DNA of 64,000 nt from Goodfellowiella coeruleoviolacea (GTDB lineage: Bacteria > Actinomycetota > Actinomycetes > Mycobacteriales > Pseudonocardiaceae), in contig NZ_JAMTCK010000015.1 of the NCBI RefSeq assembly GCF_024171785.1, forward strand, positions 209,129-273,128, given 5' to 3'. The notes beneath the pieces were generated by a model. That model saw nothing but the letters and a program-made list of their open reading frames with translations. It was not told the DNA's origin and searched no databases. How positions within the stretch are numbered: position 1 is the first letter of the stretch; every line of letters starts with the position of its first letter. The translations under genes were made by a program, and so were the position numbers. Positions 48,704 through 57,676 of the stretch are shown one piece after another.

Positions 48704-50143
48704 TCAGGCCACGTCAGCGGAACTGGCCAGCCAGGTGTTGCACGCCGAGGTCCGGTTGGTCTGGTAGCCCTGCTGCACCCAGGCCTTGTTCAGCTCGGGG
48801 CTGCCGTGGTCGCGGTACGGGTACTTGGGCCAGTCACCGCGCTGGCTCTCGTCCTCGATCGCCTCCTGGGCGATGGTCTGGTTGACCGAGCCCCGGCCGA
48901 CCGCGGCGGCGATGAACATCGCGCCCAGGCAGCTCGCCTGCAACTCCTTGCGGCGGTTGATCTCCAGCCCCTTCTCGGTGTCCCAGCCGCCCGCGTCGTA
49001 CTGGGCCTGCACCGAGGCCTTGAGCGTGCCGCTGAGCCACTGGACGTGGTGCCCGTACTCGTGCGCCAGCACCCCGAGGTACTTGCCCGGGTGCGCGCCC
49101 AGCCCCTCGGTCTCGCTGTAGTACCGCGCGGTCATGTAGATCACGCCGTCGCAGAACAGCGCGGTCTCCTGCAGGGCACTGCGGTTGCCGCACGGGGTGG
49201 ACACGTCCGAGGTGATCGTCTGCAGCTGGACCGGCTGGTAGGGCAGGTTCGCCCGTTGCAGCATCGGCGCCCACGCCTGTTCCAGGCAGGGCAGCGCGGC
49301 CCGGTAGAACGCGTCCTGGCCCTGCGGCGAGGTGTTGAACTTGGGCAGGTCGCAGGTGGCCGCCATGGCGCCGAGGCCCTCGGCGTTCATCGGGTTGTCG
49401 CCCAGCGCGATCACCGCGCGCGGCCCGGCCGGCGTGTTCGGCGTGGACGTCGTGGGCCGGGCGCTGCTGGTGGCGCGGCTGGGGGTCGTGGTCGTGGTGG
49501 TGGTCGTCGTGGTGCTGGGGCGGGCGCTGGTGGTGTGGGTGTTGGTGTAGCTGGGGATGGCGGTGTAGCCGCTGTCCGCGACCCGGTTGGCGCTGTTCAT
49601 CGACGCCACCAGGCCGATCCCGCCGATGCTCAGCACGGCGACCACGACCAGCACGCCCGCCACGATCAGCCCGGTGTTCGACCGGCGCCGCGGCACCACG
49701 GGCGGACGCTGGTAGCCGCCGGGCGGCTGGGCCCACGGCGCCACCTGCGGCTGTGGCCCACCCTGCTGTGGCCCACCCTGCTGTGGCCCACCCTGCTGCG
49801 GCCCGCCCTGCGGCCATCCCGCGGCCGGTCCCGGCCCGAACCGCGGTCCGCCGGGGCCCGGCACGGGTTGCGCCGGCAGGGGTTGCGGTGGCGGCATCAC
49901 CGGCCGGGGCTGCGGGCCGGCGGGATACCCAGCGGGCCCGCCCGGCTGGCCGACCGGACGAGGACCGGAACCAGGCCCGGGACCGGGACCGGCGTGTCCC
50001 GGACGCGGACCGGGCGGCGGCATGCCCGCCGGTGGCCGCTGGGCGGGGTTGGGTCGAAGCGGCTGGGCCGCCGGGGGAGGGGCGACCGGCCGGGGTGGCG
50101 GCCAGCCTTGGTGGGGCCCACCCGCCGGCGGTGGCTGCGTCAT
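48704..50143 (-). CDS. Neutral zinc metallopeptidase (YpfJ type), membrane-anchored
   Basis: 479 residues from ATG 50143 (AGGGGG upstream). A Pro/Gly/Gln-rich cytoplasmic region (residues 1-160, including three QQGGP repeats) precedes one membrane helix (NTGLIVAGVLVVVAVLSIGG), a Thr/Pro/Ser-rich spacer with a long threonine run, and a zinc metallopeptidase domain with YLGVLAHEYGHHVQWLSG: HEYGH is HExxH, and EINRRKELQASCLGAMF supplies the distal Glu. The active site is outside the cell. It is divergent from the DUF2207 gene and convergent with the membrane protein before it. Confidence 0.88.
   Translation of the reverse strand: MTQPPPAGGPHQGWPPPRPVAPPPAAQPLRPNPAQRPPAGMPPPGPRPGHAGPGPGPGSGPRPVGQPGGPAGYPAGPQPRPVMPPPQPLPAQPVPGPGGPRFGPGPAAGWPQGGPQQGGPQQGGPQQGGPQPQVAPWAQPPGGYQRPPVVPRRRSNTGLIVAGVLVVVAVLSIGGIGLVASMNSANRVADSGYTAIPSYTNTHTTSARPSTTTTTTTTTTPSRATSSARPTTSTPNTPAGPRAVIALGDNPMNAEGLGAMAATCDLPKFNTSPQGQDAFYRAALPCLEQAWAPMLQRANLPYQPVQLQTITSDVSTPCGNRSALQETALFCDGVIYMTARYYSETEGLGAHPGKYLGVLAHEYGHHVQWLSGTLKASVQAQYDAGGWDTEKGLEINRRKELQASCLGAMFIAAAVGRGSVNQTIAQEAIEDESQRGDWPKYPYRDHGSPELNKAWVQQGYQTNRTSACNTWLASSADVA
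49755..49804 (-). repeat. 15-bp repeat encoding QQGGP in the metallopeptidase gene
   Basis: Units of GGCCCACCCTGCTGT recur at a 15-bp period, three clear copies and a fourth degenerate one, all in frame. They extend the disordered N-terminal region. Confidence 0.75.
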
Positions 50144-50244
50144 CTGCCCGAATCCCCCTGCACGTCGAGAACACGGCGTCCAGAACGCGAACGCTTCTTC
50201 AATCGGCACAAGAGCATAGGGCCGCTCCGCTATTCTCCGCGGCC

Positions 50245-51996
50245 GTGTTGACAAAGTGGGGAGTGGCCGTGGCCACGGCCGTTGTCACTGCCGCGCTGCC
50301 CGCCATCGGCTGGGCCGATCCCCTGGCCCACGCCGCGCCACCCCCACCCCCGCCGCCGTCCAGCGAACCGGCCGCCCCCACCAGCCAGACCGGCCTGCCC
50401 GGCACGGTCAGCACCGACGTCCGGCTCAAGCTGGAGCGCGACGGCCTGCTCACCGTCACCGAGACCGTGTCCGTGCCCGAGGGGCGCACCGCGCACCGCA
50501 GGGTGCCGCTGCGCATCGCCGCCGGCCAGGACCTGGACCGCGTCTACCGCGTCCAGGTCGGCTCCGTCGACGGCGGGGGCAGCGCGCGGGCCGGCGACGA
50601 CGAGTTCACCGTCAGCCTGCCCGCCGGCCGGTCCACCCTGGTCTACACGGTGGACGGCGCGGTCGCCCAGTTCCCCGACAGCCAGGAGGTGCGCTGGCAG
50701 GTCGCCAGCGGCTGGGACGTGCCACTGGACTCGGTGACCGCCTCGCTCATCGCGCCCAACCCGCCCAAGGCGGTCACCTGCCTGGCCGGCCCGCCCAACT
50801 CCAGCCAGCCGTGCACCGCGGCGCAGCTGACCGAGGGACAGGACGCCAGGGCGCGGGAGATCAGCCTGGCCGAGGGTGAGCGGGTGGACCTGGCCGTGGC
50901 CCTGCCCCAGGACACCGTCCCGGCCAACGCCCGCGTCGAGCAGGCGCTCAGCCTGGCCGCCGCGTTCGCGCTGACCCCGCTCACCGGGGTGGGCCTGGCC
51001 GTCCTGCTGGTCGTGCTGCTCGGCGGCGTGGTGCTGCTCTGGTACGCGCGCGGCCGGGACGTGCGGGCCATGGCCGGTGACGTGGCCCCGGTGCGGCTGC
51101 TCGTGGACCTGCCGGCCGACCAGCCCGGCGGCGCGCCCCGGGTGGCCTTCGCCTCCCCGGACGGCGTGCTGCCCGGCCAGGTCGGCACGGTCGTCGACGA
51201 ACACGTGGACGTGGTGGACGTGACCGCCACCGTCATCGACCTGGCCGTGCGCAACTACCTGTGGATCGAGGAGGTCGGCGAGCCGCTGGACTGGCGCGTG
51301 GTCCGGCGCAACCCCGCCGACGACGCGCTGACCGGCTACGAGCGCGCGGTCTACCGGGCCCTGCTGCCCGACGGCACCGACCAGGTGCTGCTGTCCGAAC
51401 TGCGGGGCCGCCGGCTGGACCTGGCCGAGGTGCGCACCGAGCTGTACCAGGACGTGGTGGCCAGGCAGTGGTTCGCCCGCCGGCCGGACGCCGAGCGCAG
51501 CCTGTGGTGGTGGGCCGGCATCGGCCTCGGGGTGGCCGGTGCCGCGCTGACCACCGTGCTCGCCCTCACCGCGGGGCACGCCCTGTTCGGGCTGGCCGTG
51601 GTGGTGGCCGGCGCCGCGCTCGCCGTGGGCGCCCGGTGGATGCCGGCGCGCACCCGGCGCGGCAGCGCCCTGCTGGAACAGGTGCGCGGGCTGCGCGAGC
51701 ACCTGCACGTGGTGTCCCCGACCGACATCCCCGAACCCGACCGGGAACTGGTGTTCTCCCGGTCACTGCCCTACGCCGTGGTGCTCGGCGCGGCCGAGCA
51801 CTGGCTGGCCGCCTGGGCCGAACTGGACGCCGACGCCGACGGCGCGCCCGGCCTGTACTGGTTCGGCGAACAGGACGGGACCGGCCAGGACGGCCGGCAC
51901 GACCTGCGCCGGTTCGCCGCCCGGTTCCCGATCTTCCTGCGCACCCTGGACGGCGTACTCGCCGAGGCCGGCCACCTCCGCTCCCTGCGTTCCTGA
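50245..51996 (+). CDS. DUF2207 family membrane protein
   Basis: 583 residues from GTG 50245. A signal-like segment (VLTKWGVAVATAVVTAALPA) leads to an external Pro-rich and beta domain (DVRLKLERDGLLTVTETVSV), the DUF2207 core. A hydrophobic helix (LTPLTGVGLAVLLVVLLGGV) follows, then a cytoplasmic domain, a further helix pair (WWWAGIGLGVAGAALTTVLA, LFGLAVVVAGAALAVGARW) and a C-terminal region ending in LRSLRS. DUF2207 proteins are widespread and of unknown function. TATTCT eight bases before the GTG and no ribosome-binding site suggest a leaderless mRNA. The frame open upstream overlaps the metallopeptidase gene and is not used. Confidence 0.85.
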   Translation: MLTKWGVAVATAVVTAALPAIGWADPLAHAAPPPPPPPSSEPAAPTSQTGLPGTVSTDVRLKLERDGLLTVTETVSVPEGRTAHRRVPLRIAAGQDLDRVYRVQVGSVDGGGSARAGDDEFTVSLPAGRSTLVYTVDGAVAQFPDSQEVRWQVASGWDVPLDSVTASLIAPNPPKAVTCLAGPPNSSQPCTAAQLTEGQDARAREISLAEGERVDLAVALPQDTVPANARVEQALSLAAAFALTPLTGVGLAVLLVVLLGGVVLLWYARGRDVRAMAGDVAPVRLLVDLPADQPGGAPRVAFASPDGVLPGQVGTVVDEHVDVVDVTATVIDLAVRNYLWIEEVGEPLDWRVVRRNPADDALTGYERAVYRALLPDGTDQVLLSELRGRRLDLAEVRTELYQDVVARQWFARRPDAERSLWWWAGIGLGVAGAALTTVLALTAGHALFGLAVVVAGAALAVGARWMPARTRRGSALLEQVRGLREHLHVVSPTDIPEPDRELVFSRSLPYAVVLGAAEHWLAAWAELDADADGAPGLYWFGEQDGTGQDGRHDLRRFAARFPIFLRTLDGVLAEAGHLRSLRS

Positions 51997-52045
51997 TCGC
52001 CGCACACCCGGTCGGGCACTGGCCCAGACGCCGTAGGCTGCTGGT

Positions 52046-53359
52046 ATGGCCGCACCTGAACTGCACAGGTTCACGCTCCCCAACGGCCTGCGGGTGGTGC
52101 TCGCGCCGGACCGCAGCGCCCCGGTCGTCGGGGTGAGCGTGCACTACGACGTGGGCTTTCGATCCGAACCGGAGGGCCGCACCGGCTTCGCCCACCTGTT
52201 CGAACACCTGATGTTCCAGGGCAGCGAGAGCCTGGAGAAGCTCGCGCACTTCCGCCACGTGCAGTCCTCGGGGGGCACCTTCAACGGGTCAACCCACCCG
52301 GACTACACCGACTACTACCAGGTGCTGCCCTCGGCCGCGCTGGAGCGGGCGCTGTTCCTGGAAGCCGACCGGATGCGCGCGCCCAAGCTCACCCAGGAGA
52401 ACCTCCGCAACCAGATCGACGTGGTCAAGGAGGAGATCCGGCTCAACGTGCTGAACCGGCCCTACGGCGGGTTCCCGTGGATCTGGCTGCCGCCGGTGCT
52501 CTACAAGAGCTTCCCCAACGCCCACAACGGCTACGGCGACTTCACCGACCTCGAACAGGCCACCGTCGACGACTGCGCGGCCTTCTTCGACACCTACTAC
52601 GCGCCGAGCAACGCCGTGCTGACCGTGGCCGGGGACTTCGCCCCGGAGCAGGCCAGGGAACTGGTCGAGCGGCACTTCGGTGACGTGCCGGCCAGGCAGG
52701 TCGCGCCCCGCCCGTCGTTCGCCGAGGCGCCGCCCACCAGCGAGCTGCGCGGCGTGCACAAGGACCCGCACGCGCCACTGCCCGCGCTGGCCGTGGGCTA
52801 CCGGCTGCCCGACCCGGCCACCGACCTCGACGGCTACCTCGCCTACCTGGTGCTGTCCGGGCTGCTCACCGACGGTGACGGGGCCCGGCTGCAGCAGCGC
52901 CTGGTGCACCGCGACGCGCTGGTCACCGACGTGGGCTCCGGCTGCGGCCTGTTCGGCCCGCTGGAGGCCAGGGACCCGGACACGTTCACGGTCACCGCCA
53001 TCCACTCCGACCAGGTCGAGCCGGACCGGGTGCTGGCCGCGCTGGACGAGGAACTGGACAAGCTCGCCCAGGCCGGCCCCAGCGCCGAGGAACTGGCCAA
53101 GGTCACCGCCCGCTGGGCGGCCAGCCTGCACAAGGAGCACGACCGGATGGTCAGCCGCACCCTCGGGCTCGGCTCCACCGAACTGCTCTTCGGCTCACCC
53201 GAACTGCTCTACGAACTGCCCGAGCGGATCGCCGCGGTCTCCGAGTCCGACGTGGTCACCGCCGCCAAGGCCCTCCGGCCCGACGCCAGGGCCGTGCTCA
53301 CGGTCGCGCCCGCCGCCTCCGCCGACTCCACCACCGACCTGCCTGGGGGTGCCGCGTGA
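52046..53359 (+). CDS. M16-family zinc peptidase, catalytic partner
   Basis: 437 residues. The inverted zinc motif HxxEH is present as HLFEH in GFAHLFEHLMFQGSE, with the downstream Glu region, and the typical FNGSTHPDYTDYYQVLP follows. M16 proteins work as two-chain clamps in which one chain has the zinc; the next gene is the partner. Localisation is cytoplasmic since no signal is seen. The ATG lies six bases after the -10 TAGGCT (52034-52039), so it is probably leaderless. A GTGA overlap couples it to the second M16 gene. Confidence 0.92.
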   Translation: MAAPELHRFTLPNGLRVVLAPDRSAPVVGVSVHYDVGFRSEPEGRTGFAHLFEHLMFQGSESLEKLAHFRHVQSSGGTFNGSTHPDYTDYYQVLPSAALERALFLEADRMRAPKLTQENLRNQIDVVKEEIRLNVLNRPYGGFPWIWLPPVLYKSFPNAHNGYGDFTDLEQATVDDCAAFFDTYYAPSNAVLTVAGDFAPEQARELVERHFGDVPARQVAPRPSFAEAPPTSELRGVHKDPHAPLPALAVGYRLPDPATDLDGYLAYLVLSGLLTDGDGARLQQRLVHRDALVTDVGSGCGLFGPLEARDPDTFTVTAIHSDQVEPDRVLAALDEELDKLAQAGPSAEELAKVTARWAASLHKEHDRMVSRTLGLGSTELLFGSPELLYELPERIAAVSESDVVTAAKALRPDARAVLTVAPAASADSTTDLPGGAA

Positions 53360-54759
53360 CCGACACCGTCACGACCCAACCCGTGCCGCCGCACCGCACC
53401 GCCGAGGAGATCGGCCGGACCCCGCTGGGCCCGCGCCCGCTCCCGCCACTGGGTGAGCAGCGGCCGGCCGGCGAACTGTCCTCTGTGGACACCGTGCTGC
53501 CCAACGGGCTGCGCGTCATCGCGGTGCGCCGCGCCGCCGTGCCCATCGTCGAGGTGCGGCTGCGCATCCCGTTCGGCAGCCCGAGCGCGGCCGACGCGCC
53601 AGGACACGCCGCCCGCGCCGAGGTGCTGGCCAACACCCTGCTCACCGGCACGGCCCGGCGCGACCGCGTGCAGCTGGACACCGACCTGGCCCTGGTCGGG
53701 GGCGATCTGGGCACGGTCGTCGACCCGGAGCGGCTGAGCATCGGCGGCAGCGCCCTGGCCAGCGGCCTGGACACGCTGCTCGACGTGCTGGCCGACGTGC
53801 TCACCGGCGCGGTGCACTCCGACGAGGAGACCGCCAGGGAACGCGACCGGCTGGTCGAGCGGATCACCCTGGCCCGCTCCCAGCCCAGCGTGATCGCACG
53901 CGAGGCACTGCAGCGCCGCCGCTACGGCGACCACCCGTTCAGCGTGGAGGTGCCCGAGGCCGCGCTGGTCGCCCAGGTCACCGCCGAGCAGGTGCGCGAC
54001 CTGCACCGCGGCTCGGTCCTGCCGCGCGGCTCGGTGCTGGTGCTGGTCGGCGACGTGGACCCGGAGCGGGTGGTGGCCCAGGTCGGCGGCGCGCTGTCCG
54101 GCTGGGCCGGCCAGGACGCGGCCAGGGAACTGTCCCCGCTGCCCCCGGTGGTCGGCGGCGACCTGCTGCTGGTGGACCGGCCCGGCGCGGTGCAGTCGCA
54201 GATCCGGCTGTCCAGCCAGGCCATCGCCCGCACCGACCCGCGCTACCCGGCGCTGCAACTGGCGAACATGGTCTTCGGCGGGTTCTTCTCCTCCCGGCTG
54301 GTGGAGAACATCCGCGAGGACAAGGGTTACACCTACAGCGCCCGCTCCTACCTGGAGTTCACCCCCAGCGGCGCCACCCTGCTGGTGGACGCGGACACCG
54401 CCAGCGAGGTCACCGCCGCGGCCGTGCTGGAGACCCGCTACGAACTCGGCCGGCTCGGCCTGGTGCCGCCCGCCGGCGAGGAACTGGAGACAGCGCGCCG
54501 CTACGCGGTGGGCTCGCTGCTCACCGCCACCTCCTCGCAGGCCGGGCTCGCCTCGTTCCTGGCCAACCTGGCCGTGGCCGGACTGGGCGTGGACTGGCTG
54601 CGCGGCTACCCGACCCGGCTGGCCGAGGTCACCGCCGAGCAGGTGGCCCAGGCCGCACTGGAGTTCTTCGCGCCCAGCGCGTTCACCGGGGTCGTGGTCG
54701 GCGACGCCGGCCGGCTCGCACCGCAGTTCCACGCGTTGGGCGGTGTCACCCTGCCGTGA
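53356..54759 (+). CDS. M16-family peptidase partner subunit without zinc motif
   Basis: 467 residues from GTG 53356. The M16 fold is present (VLPNGLRVIAVRRAAVPIVE, IREDKGYTYSARSYLEF), but where the zinc motif should be the sequence reads DAPGHAARAEVLANTLL, lacking HxxEH. It is thus the non-catalytic half of a heterodimeric clamp, contributing the R-x-Y substrate-binding pair (here in KGYTYSARSY). Overlaps with both neighbours (GTGA) indicate a single transcript with the catalytic half and nudC. Confidence 0.9.
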   Translation: MTDTVTTQPVPPHRTAEEIGRTPLGPRPLPPLGEQRPAGELSSVDTVLPNGLRVIAVRRAAVPIVEVRLRIPFGSPSAADAPGHAARAEVLANTLLTGTARRDRVQLDTDLALVGGDLGTVVDPERLSIGGSALASGLDTLLDVLADVLTGAVHSDEETARERDRLVERITLARSQPSVIAREALQRRRYGDHPFSVEVPEAALVAQVTAEQVRDLHRGSVLPRGSVLVLVGDVDPERVVAQVGGALSGWAGQDAARELSPLPPVVGGDLLLVDRPGAVQSQIRLSSQAIARTDPRYPALQLANMVFGGFFSSRLVENIREDKGYTYSARSYLEFTPSGATLLVDADTASEVTAAAVLETRYELGRLGLVPPAGEELETARRYAVGSLLTATSSQAGLASFLANLAVAGLGVDWLRGYPTRLAEVTAEQVAQAALEFFAPSAFTGVVVGDAGRLAPQFHALGGVTLP

Positions 54760-55766
54760 CCGACTCCACCGACGCCGACACAACCAGGGGCGGCGCGGCC
54801 GGCTTCCAGCTCGCCGCGCTGCCCGCCCTGTCCCGGTCCACAGTGGACCGGCAGGAGCCGCTGCGCGACGACACCCACCGGCTGCTGGAGACCTGGCCCA
54901 CCGCGCGCGTGATCGTGGTGGACGAGCGGGGCCGCACCGAGGTGGCACCGGGCGGCAGCGCGCTGCGCCACCGGCCGGCCACCGACTTCGGCGACCGGCC
55001 CCCGGCCACCGCCGTGCTGCTCGGTGAACAGGACGGGGTGATGTGGTGGGCGGTGCCCGGCACCGCCCCGGACGACGCCGCCACCGCCAACCCCGGCTGG
55101 GGTCAGGGCCCCGACCCGGCCCGGACCACCAGCCCCACCTGGTTCGACTTACGCGCGGTCGGCAGCCTGCTCGGCGACACCGAGGCCGGCCTGCTCACCA
55201 CGGCCGTGTCCCTGTTCAACTGGCACCGGCACGCCGGGTTCTGCGCGGTCTGCGGCGCCCCCACCGAGCAGGTGCGGTCCGGCTGGGCCAGGCACTGCAC
55301 CGGCTGTGGTCGGGAGGAGTACCCGCGCACCGACGCGGCCATGATCTGCCTGGTCCACGACGGCGGCGACCTGGTGCTGCTGGCCCGCCAACCCCTCTGG
55401 CCGGCCGAGCGGTACTCGATCCTGGCCGGCTTCCTTGAGGCCGGTGAGTCCCTGGAGGCGTGCGTGGCCAGGGAGGTCGCCGAAGAGGTCGGCCTGGCCG
55501 TGCACTCCGTGCGCTACCTGGGCAGCCAGCCGTGGCCGTTCCCGCGCTCGATCATGATCGGCTTCACCGCGGTCGCCGACCCCAGGGCGCCGCTCAAGCT
55601 CGCCGACGGCGAGATCGAGGACGCCAAGTGGGTGTCCAGGGCCCAGGTGCGCCAGGCACTGGCCGCCGGCGGCCAACTGCCCGGGCTGATCCTGCCCGGC
55701 GGGGTGTCCATCGCCGGCCGCATGCTGGAGTCCTGGGCCGGCTGGCACCAGCCCGAACGCGGCTAA
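54756..55766 (+). CDS. nudC: NADH pyrophosphatase / RNA decapping Nudix hydrolase
   Basis: 336 residues. A zinc ribbon (CAVCGAPTEQVRSGWARHC, then CGREEYPR) precedes the Nudix box GFLEAGESLEACVAREVAEE and the NudC-specific LGSQPWPFPRSIMIGF. It hydrolyses NADH to NMNH and AMP and removes NAD caps from RNA. GTG 54756 overlaps the M16 stop. Leu132 is a TTA codon. A perfect recurrent palindrome GTCCACAGTGGAC lies within the gene at 54836-54848. In mycobacteria nudC neighbours the K+ channel and adnAB; here it follows the M16 pair. Confidence 0.95.
   Translation: MTDSTDADTTRGGAAGFQLAALPALSRSTVDRQEPLRDDTHRLLETWPTARVIVVDERGRTEVAPGGSALRHRPATDFGDRPPATAVLLGEQDGVMWWAVPGTAPDDAATANPGWGQGPDPARTTSPTWFDLRAVGSLLGDTEAGLLTTAVSLFNWHRHAGFCAVCGAPTEQVRSGWARHCTGCGREEYPRTDAAMICLVHDGGDLVLLARQPLWPAERYSILAGFLEAGESLEACVAREVAEEVGLAVHSVRYLGSQPWPFPRSIMIGFTAVADPRAPLKLADGEIEDAKWVSRAQVRQALAAGGQLPGLILPGGVSIAGRMLESWAGWHQPERG
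54836..54848. repeat. Exact copy of the recurrent 13-bp palindrome GTCCACWGTGGAC (in nudC)
   Basis: GTCCACAGTGGAC, again read as S-T-V-D with ACA. The same four residues and the same codons as the adnB copy, though the proteins are unrelated, point to selection on the DNA and not on the protein. Confidence 0.7.
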
Positions 55767-55890
55767 CCAGGAGGGGCGGCCGACCCGGCCCGGTCATCGC
55801 GCGTCACACCGCCGGCACCCACTGTCATCTTCTCGGCAGTGGCCCTGCCCGGCGGTGTGCGGACGACCCGTTCTGCTTAGGCTTCCGGGT

Positions 55891-57234
55891 ATGGACCGCC
55901 AGCAGGAGTTCGTGCTGCGCACGCTTGAGGAACGCCACATCCGGTTCGTCCGGCTGTGGTTCACCGACGTGCTCGGCTTTCTCAAGTCCGTGGCGATCGC
56001 ACCGGCCGAGTTGGAGGGGGCGTTCAGCGAGGGCATCGGGTTCGACGGCTCGGCCATCGAGGGCTTCGCCCGCGTCTACGAGTCGGACATGGTGGCCAAG
56101 CCCGACCCGGCCACCTTCCAGGTGCTGCCCTGGGAGACGCCCGACGGCTCGCACTACTCCGCCCGCATGTTCTGCGACATCGCCATGCCCGACGGGTCAC
56201 CCTCCTGGGCCGACCCCCGGCACGTGCTGCGCCGCTCGCTGTCCAAGGCCAGCGAGGCCGGCTTCACCTGCTACGTGCACCCGGAGATGGAGTTCTTCCT
56301 GCTCCGCAACCTGCCCTCGGACGGGAGCGAACCGGAGCCCGCCGACAACGGCGGCTACTTCGACCAGGCCAGCCACGAGACGGCCACCCACTTCCGCCGG
56401 CACGCCATCGACGCGCTGGAGGCCATGGGCATCTCCGTGGAGTTCAGCCACCACGAGGGCGCCCCCGGCCAGCAGGAGATCGACCTGCGCTACGCGGACG
56501 CGCTCACCATGGCGGACAACGTGATGACCTTCCGGTACGTGATCAAGGAAGTGGCCATCACCCAGGGCGTGCGCGCCTCGTTCATGCCCAAGCCGTTCAG
56601 CGACCAGCCCGGCTCGGGCATGCACACCCACCTCAGCCTGTTCGAGGGCGACCGCAACGCCTTCTACGACGACGAGAACCCGTTCGAGCTGTCCAGCACC
56701 GGCAAGGCGTTCGTGGCCGGCATCCTGCGGCACGCCAGGGAGATCTCCGCGGTCACCAACCAGTGGGTCAACTCCTACAAACGACTCATCGTCGGCGCGG
56801 AGGCCCCCACCACCGTGTGCTGGGGCCACGCCAACCGGTCCGCCCTGGTCCGGGTGCCGATGTACTCACCGGGCAAGGCGTCCTCGCGCCGCATCGAGGT
56901 CCGCAGCCTCGACTCGGCGTGCAACCCCTACCTGGCCTACTCGGTGATCCTGGCCGCCGGCCTGAAGGGCGTGGCCGAGGGCTACGAGCTGCCCCCGGCC
57001 GCCGAGGACGACGTGTGGTCGCTGACCGAGCAGGAGCGCAAGGCCGCCGGCTACGAGAGCCTGCCGCAGAACCTCGGCGAGGCACTGGTGGAGATGGAGA
57101 ACTCGGAACTGCTCGCCGAAGCCCTCGGCGAACACGTCTACGACTTCTTCCTGCGCAACAAGCACTCCGAGTGGGACGCCTACCGGCGCAGCGTCACCCC
57201 CTACGAGCTGCGCACCCTGCTGCCCGTGCTGTGA
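55891..57234 (+). CDS. glnA2: Type I-alpha glutamine synthetase
   Basis: 447 residues, close in sequence and length to mycobacterial GlnA2 (MDRQQEFVLRTLEERHIRFV, IGFDGSAIEGFARVYESDMV, QPGSGMHTHLSLFEGDRNAF, and the ATP and ammonium motifs ITNQWVNSYKRL as VTNQWVNSYKRLIVGAEAP). It makes glutamine from glutamate, ammonia and ATP. This GSI-alpha type lacks the adenylylation Tyr loop of GlnA1, so it is not controlled by GlnE. TAGGCT ends seven bases before ATG 55891, again a likely leaderless start. The gene stands alone after nudC. Confidence 0.95.
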   Translation: MDRQQEFVLRTLEERHIRFVRLWFTDVLGFLKSVAIAPAELEGAFSEGIGFDGSAIEGFARVYESDMVAKPDPATFQVLPWETPDGSHYSARMFCDIAMPDGSPSWADPRHVLRRSLSKASEAGFTCYVHPEMEFFLLRNLPSDGSEPEPADNGGYFDQASHETATHFRRHAIDALEAMGISVEFSHHEGAPGQQEIDLRYADALTMADNVMTFRYVIKEVAITQGVRASFMPKPFSDQPGSGMHTHLSLFEGDRNAFYDDENPFELSSTGKAFVAGILRHAREISAVTNQWVNSYKRLIVGAEAPTTVCWGHANRSALVRVPMYSPGKASSRRIEVRSLDSACNPYLAYSVILAAGLKGVAEGYELPPAAEDDVWSLTEQERKAAGYESLPQNLGEALVEMENSELLAEALGEHVYDFFLRNKHSEWDAYRRSVTPYELRTLLPVL

Positions 57235-57676
57235 CCGGCCGCTCCACCCGGTCCCAGCCGCCCCGGTAGCGGGGCGCCAGCCCGCCCCGTCCCGTGCCAC
57301 CCGCCCCGGGCGACAGCCGTTCGCGGCACCGCCGCGGCCACCCCCGCAGTCGCTGCCGCAGGCACTGCCGCAGGCACTGCCGCGTCGCTGTCGCCCGGGA
57401 CCGCACGACAACCCACCCACCGAGTCACCCAGGCACCCCGCCCCACCACCCGCGCGACCCCGCGCCCAGCCGTCCGTGGCCGATGCCCATCCCGGCCCCG
57501 CCAGCCGGCAGACCGCCCCCCCCGCCCGGCCGGAACTCGCGAAATCCCAGATCCCAGCCGCCACGTGCTGAAACCCTGGCGGCCCAACCAGCGATCTGTT
57601 CCACGACGGGCCGGCGACCACCCCGCCGAGCCCGATCAACCCCCTCCCCACCTGCATTCCCGAACGGGGTCACCCG
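57235..57676. other. 442-bp C-rich intergenic region
   Basis: No gene is supported. The plus strand is strikingly C-rich and G-poor (runs such as CCGCCCCCCCCGCCCG near 57516), so the minus strand has G-runs able to form quadruplexes. A short repeat GCCGCAGGCACT occurs twice at 57355-57380. No promoter motif is evident. Confidence 0.4.
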
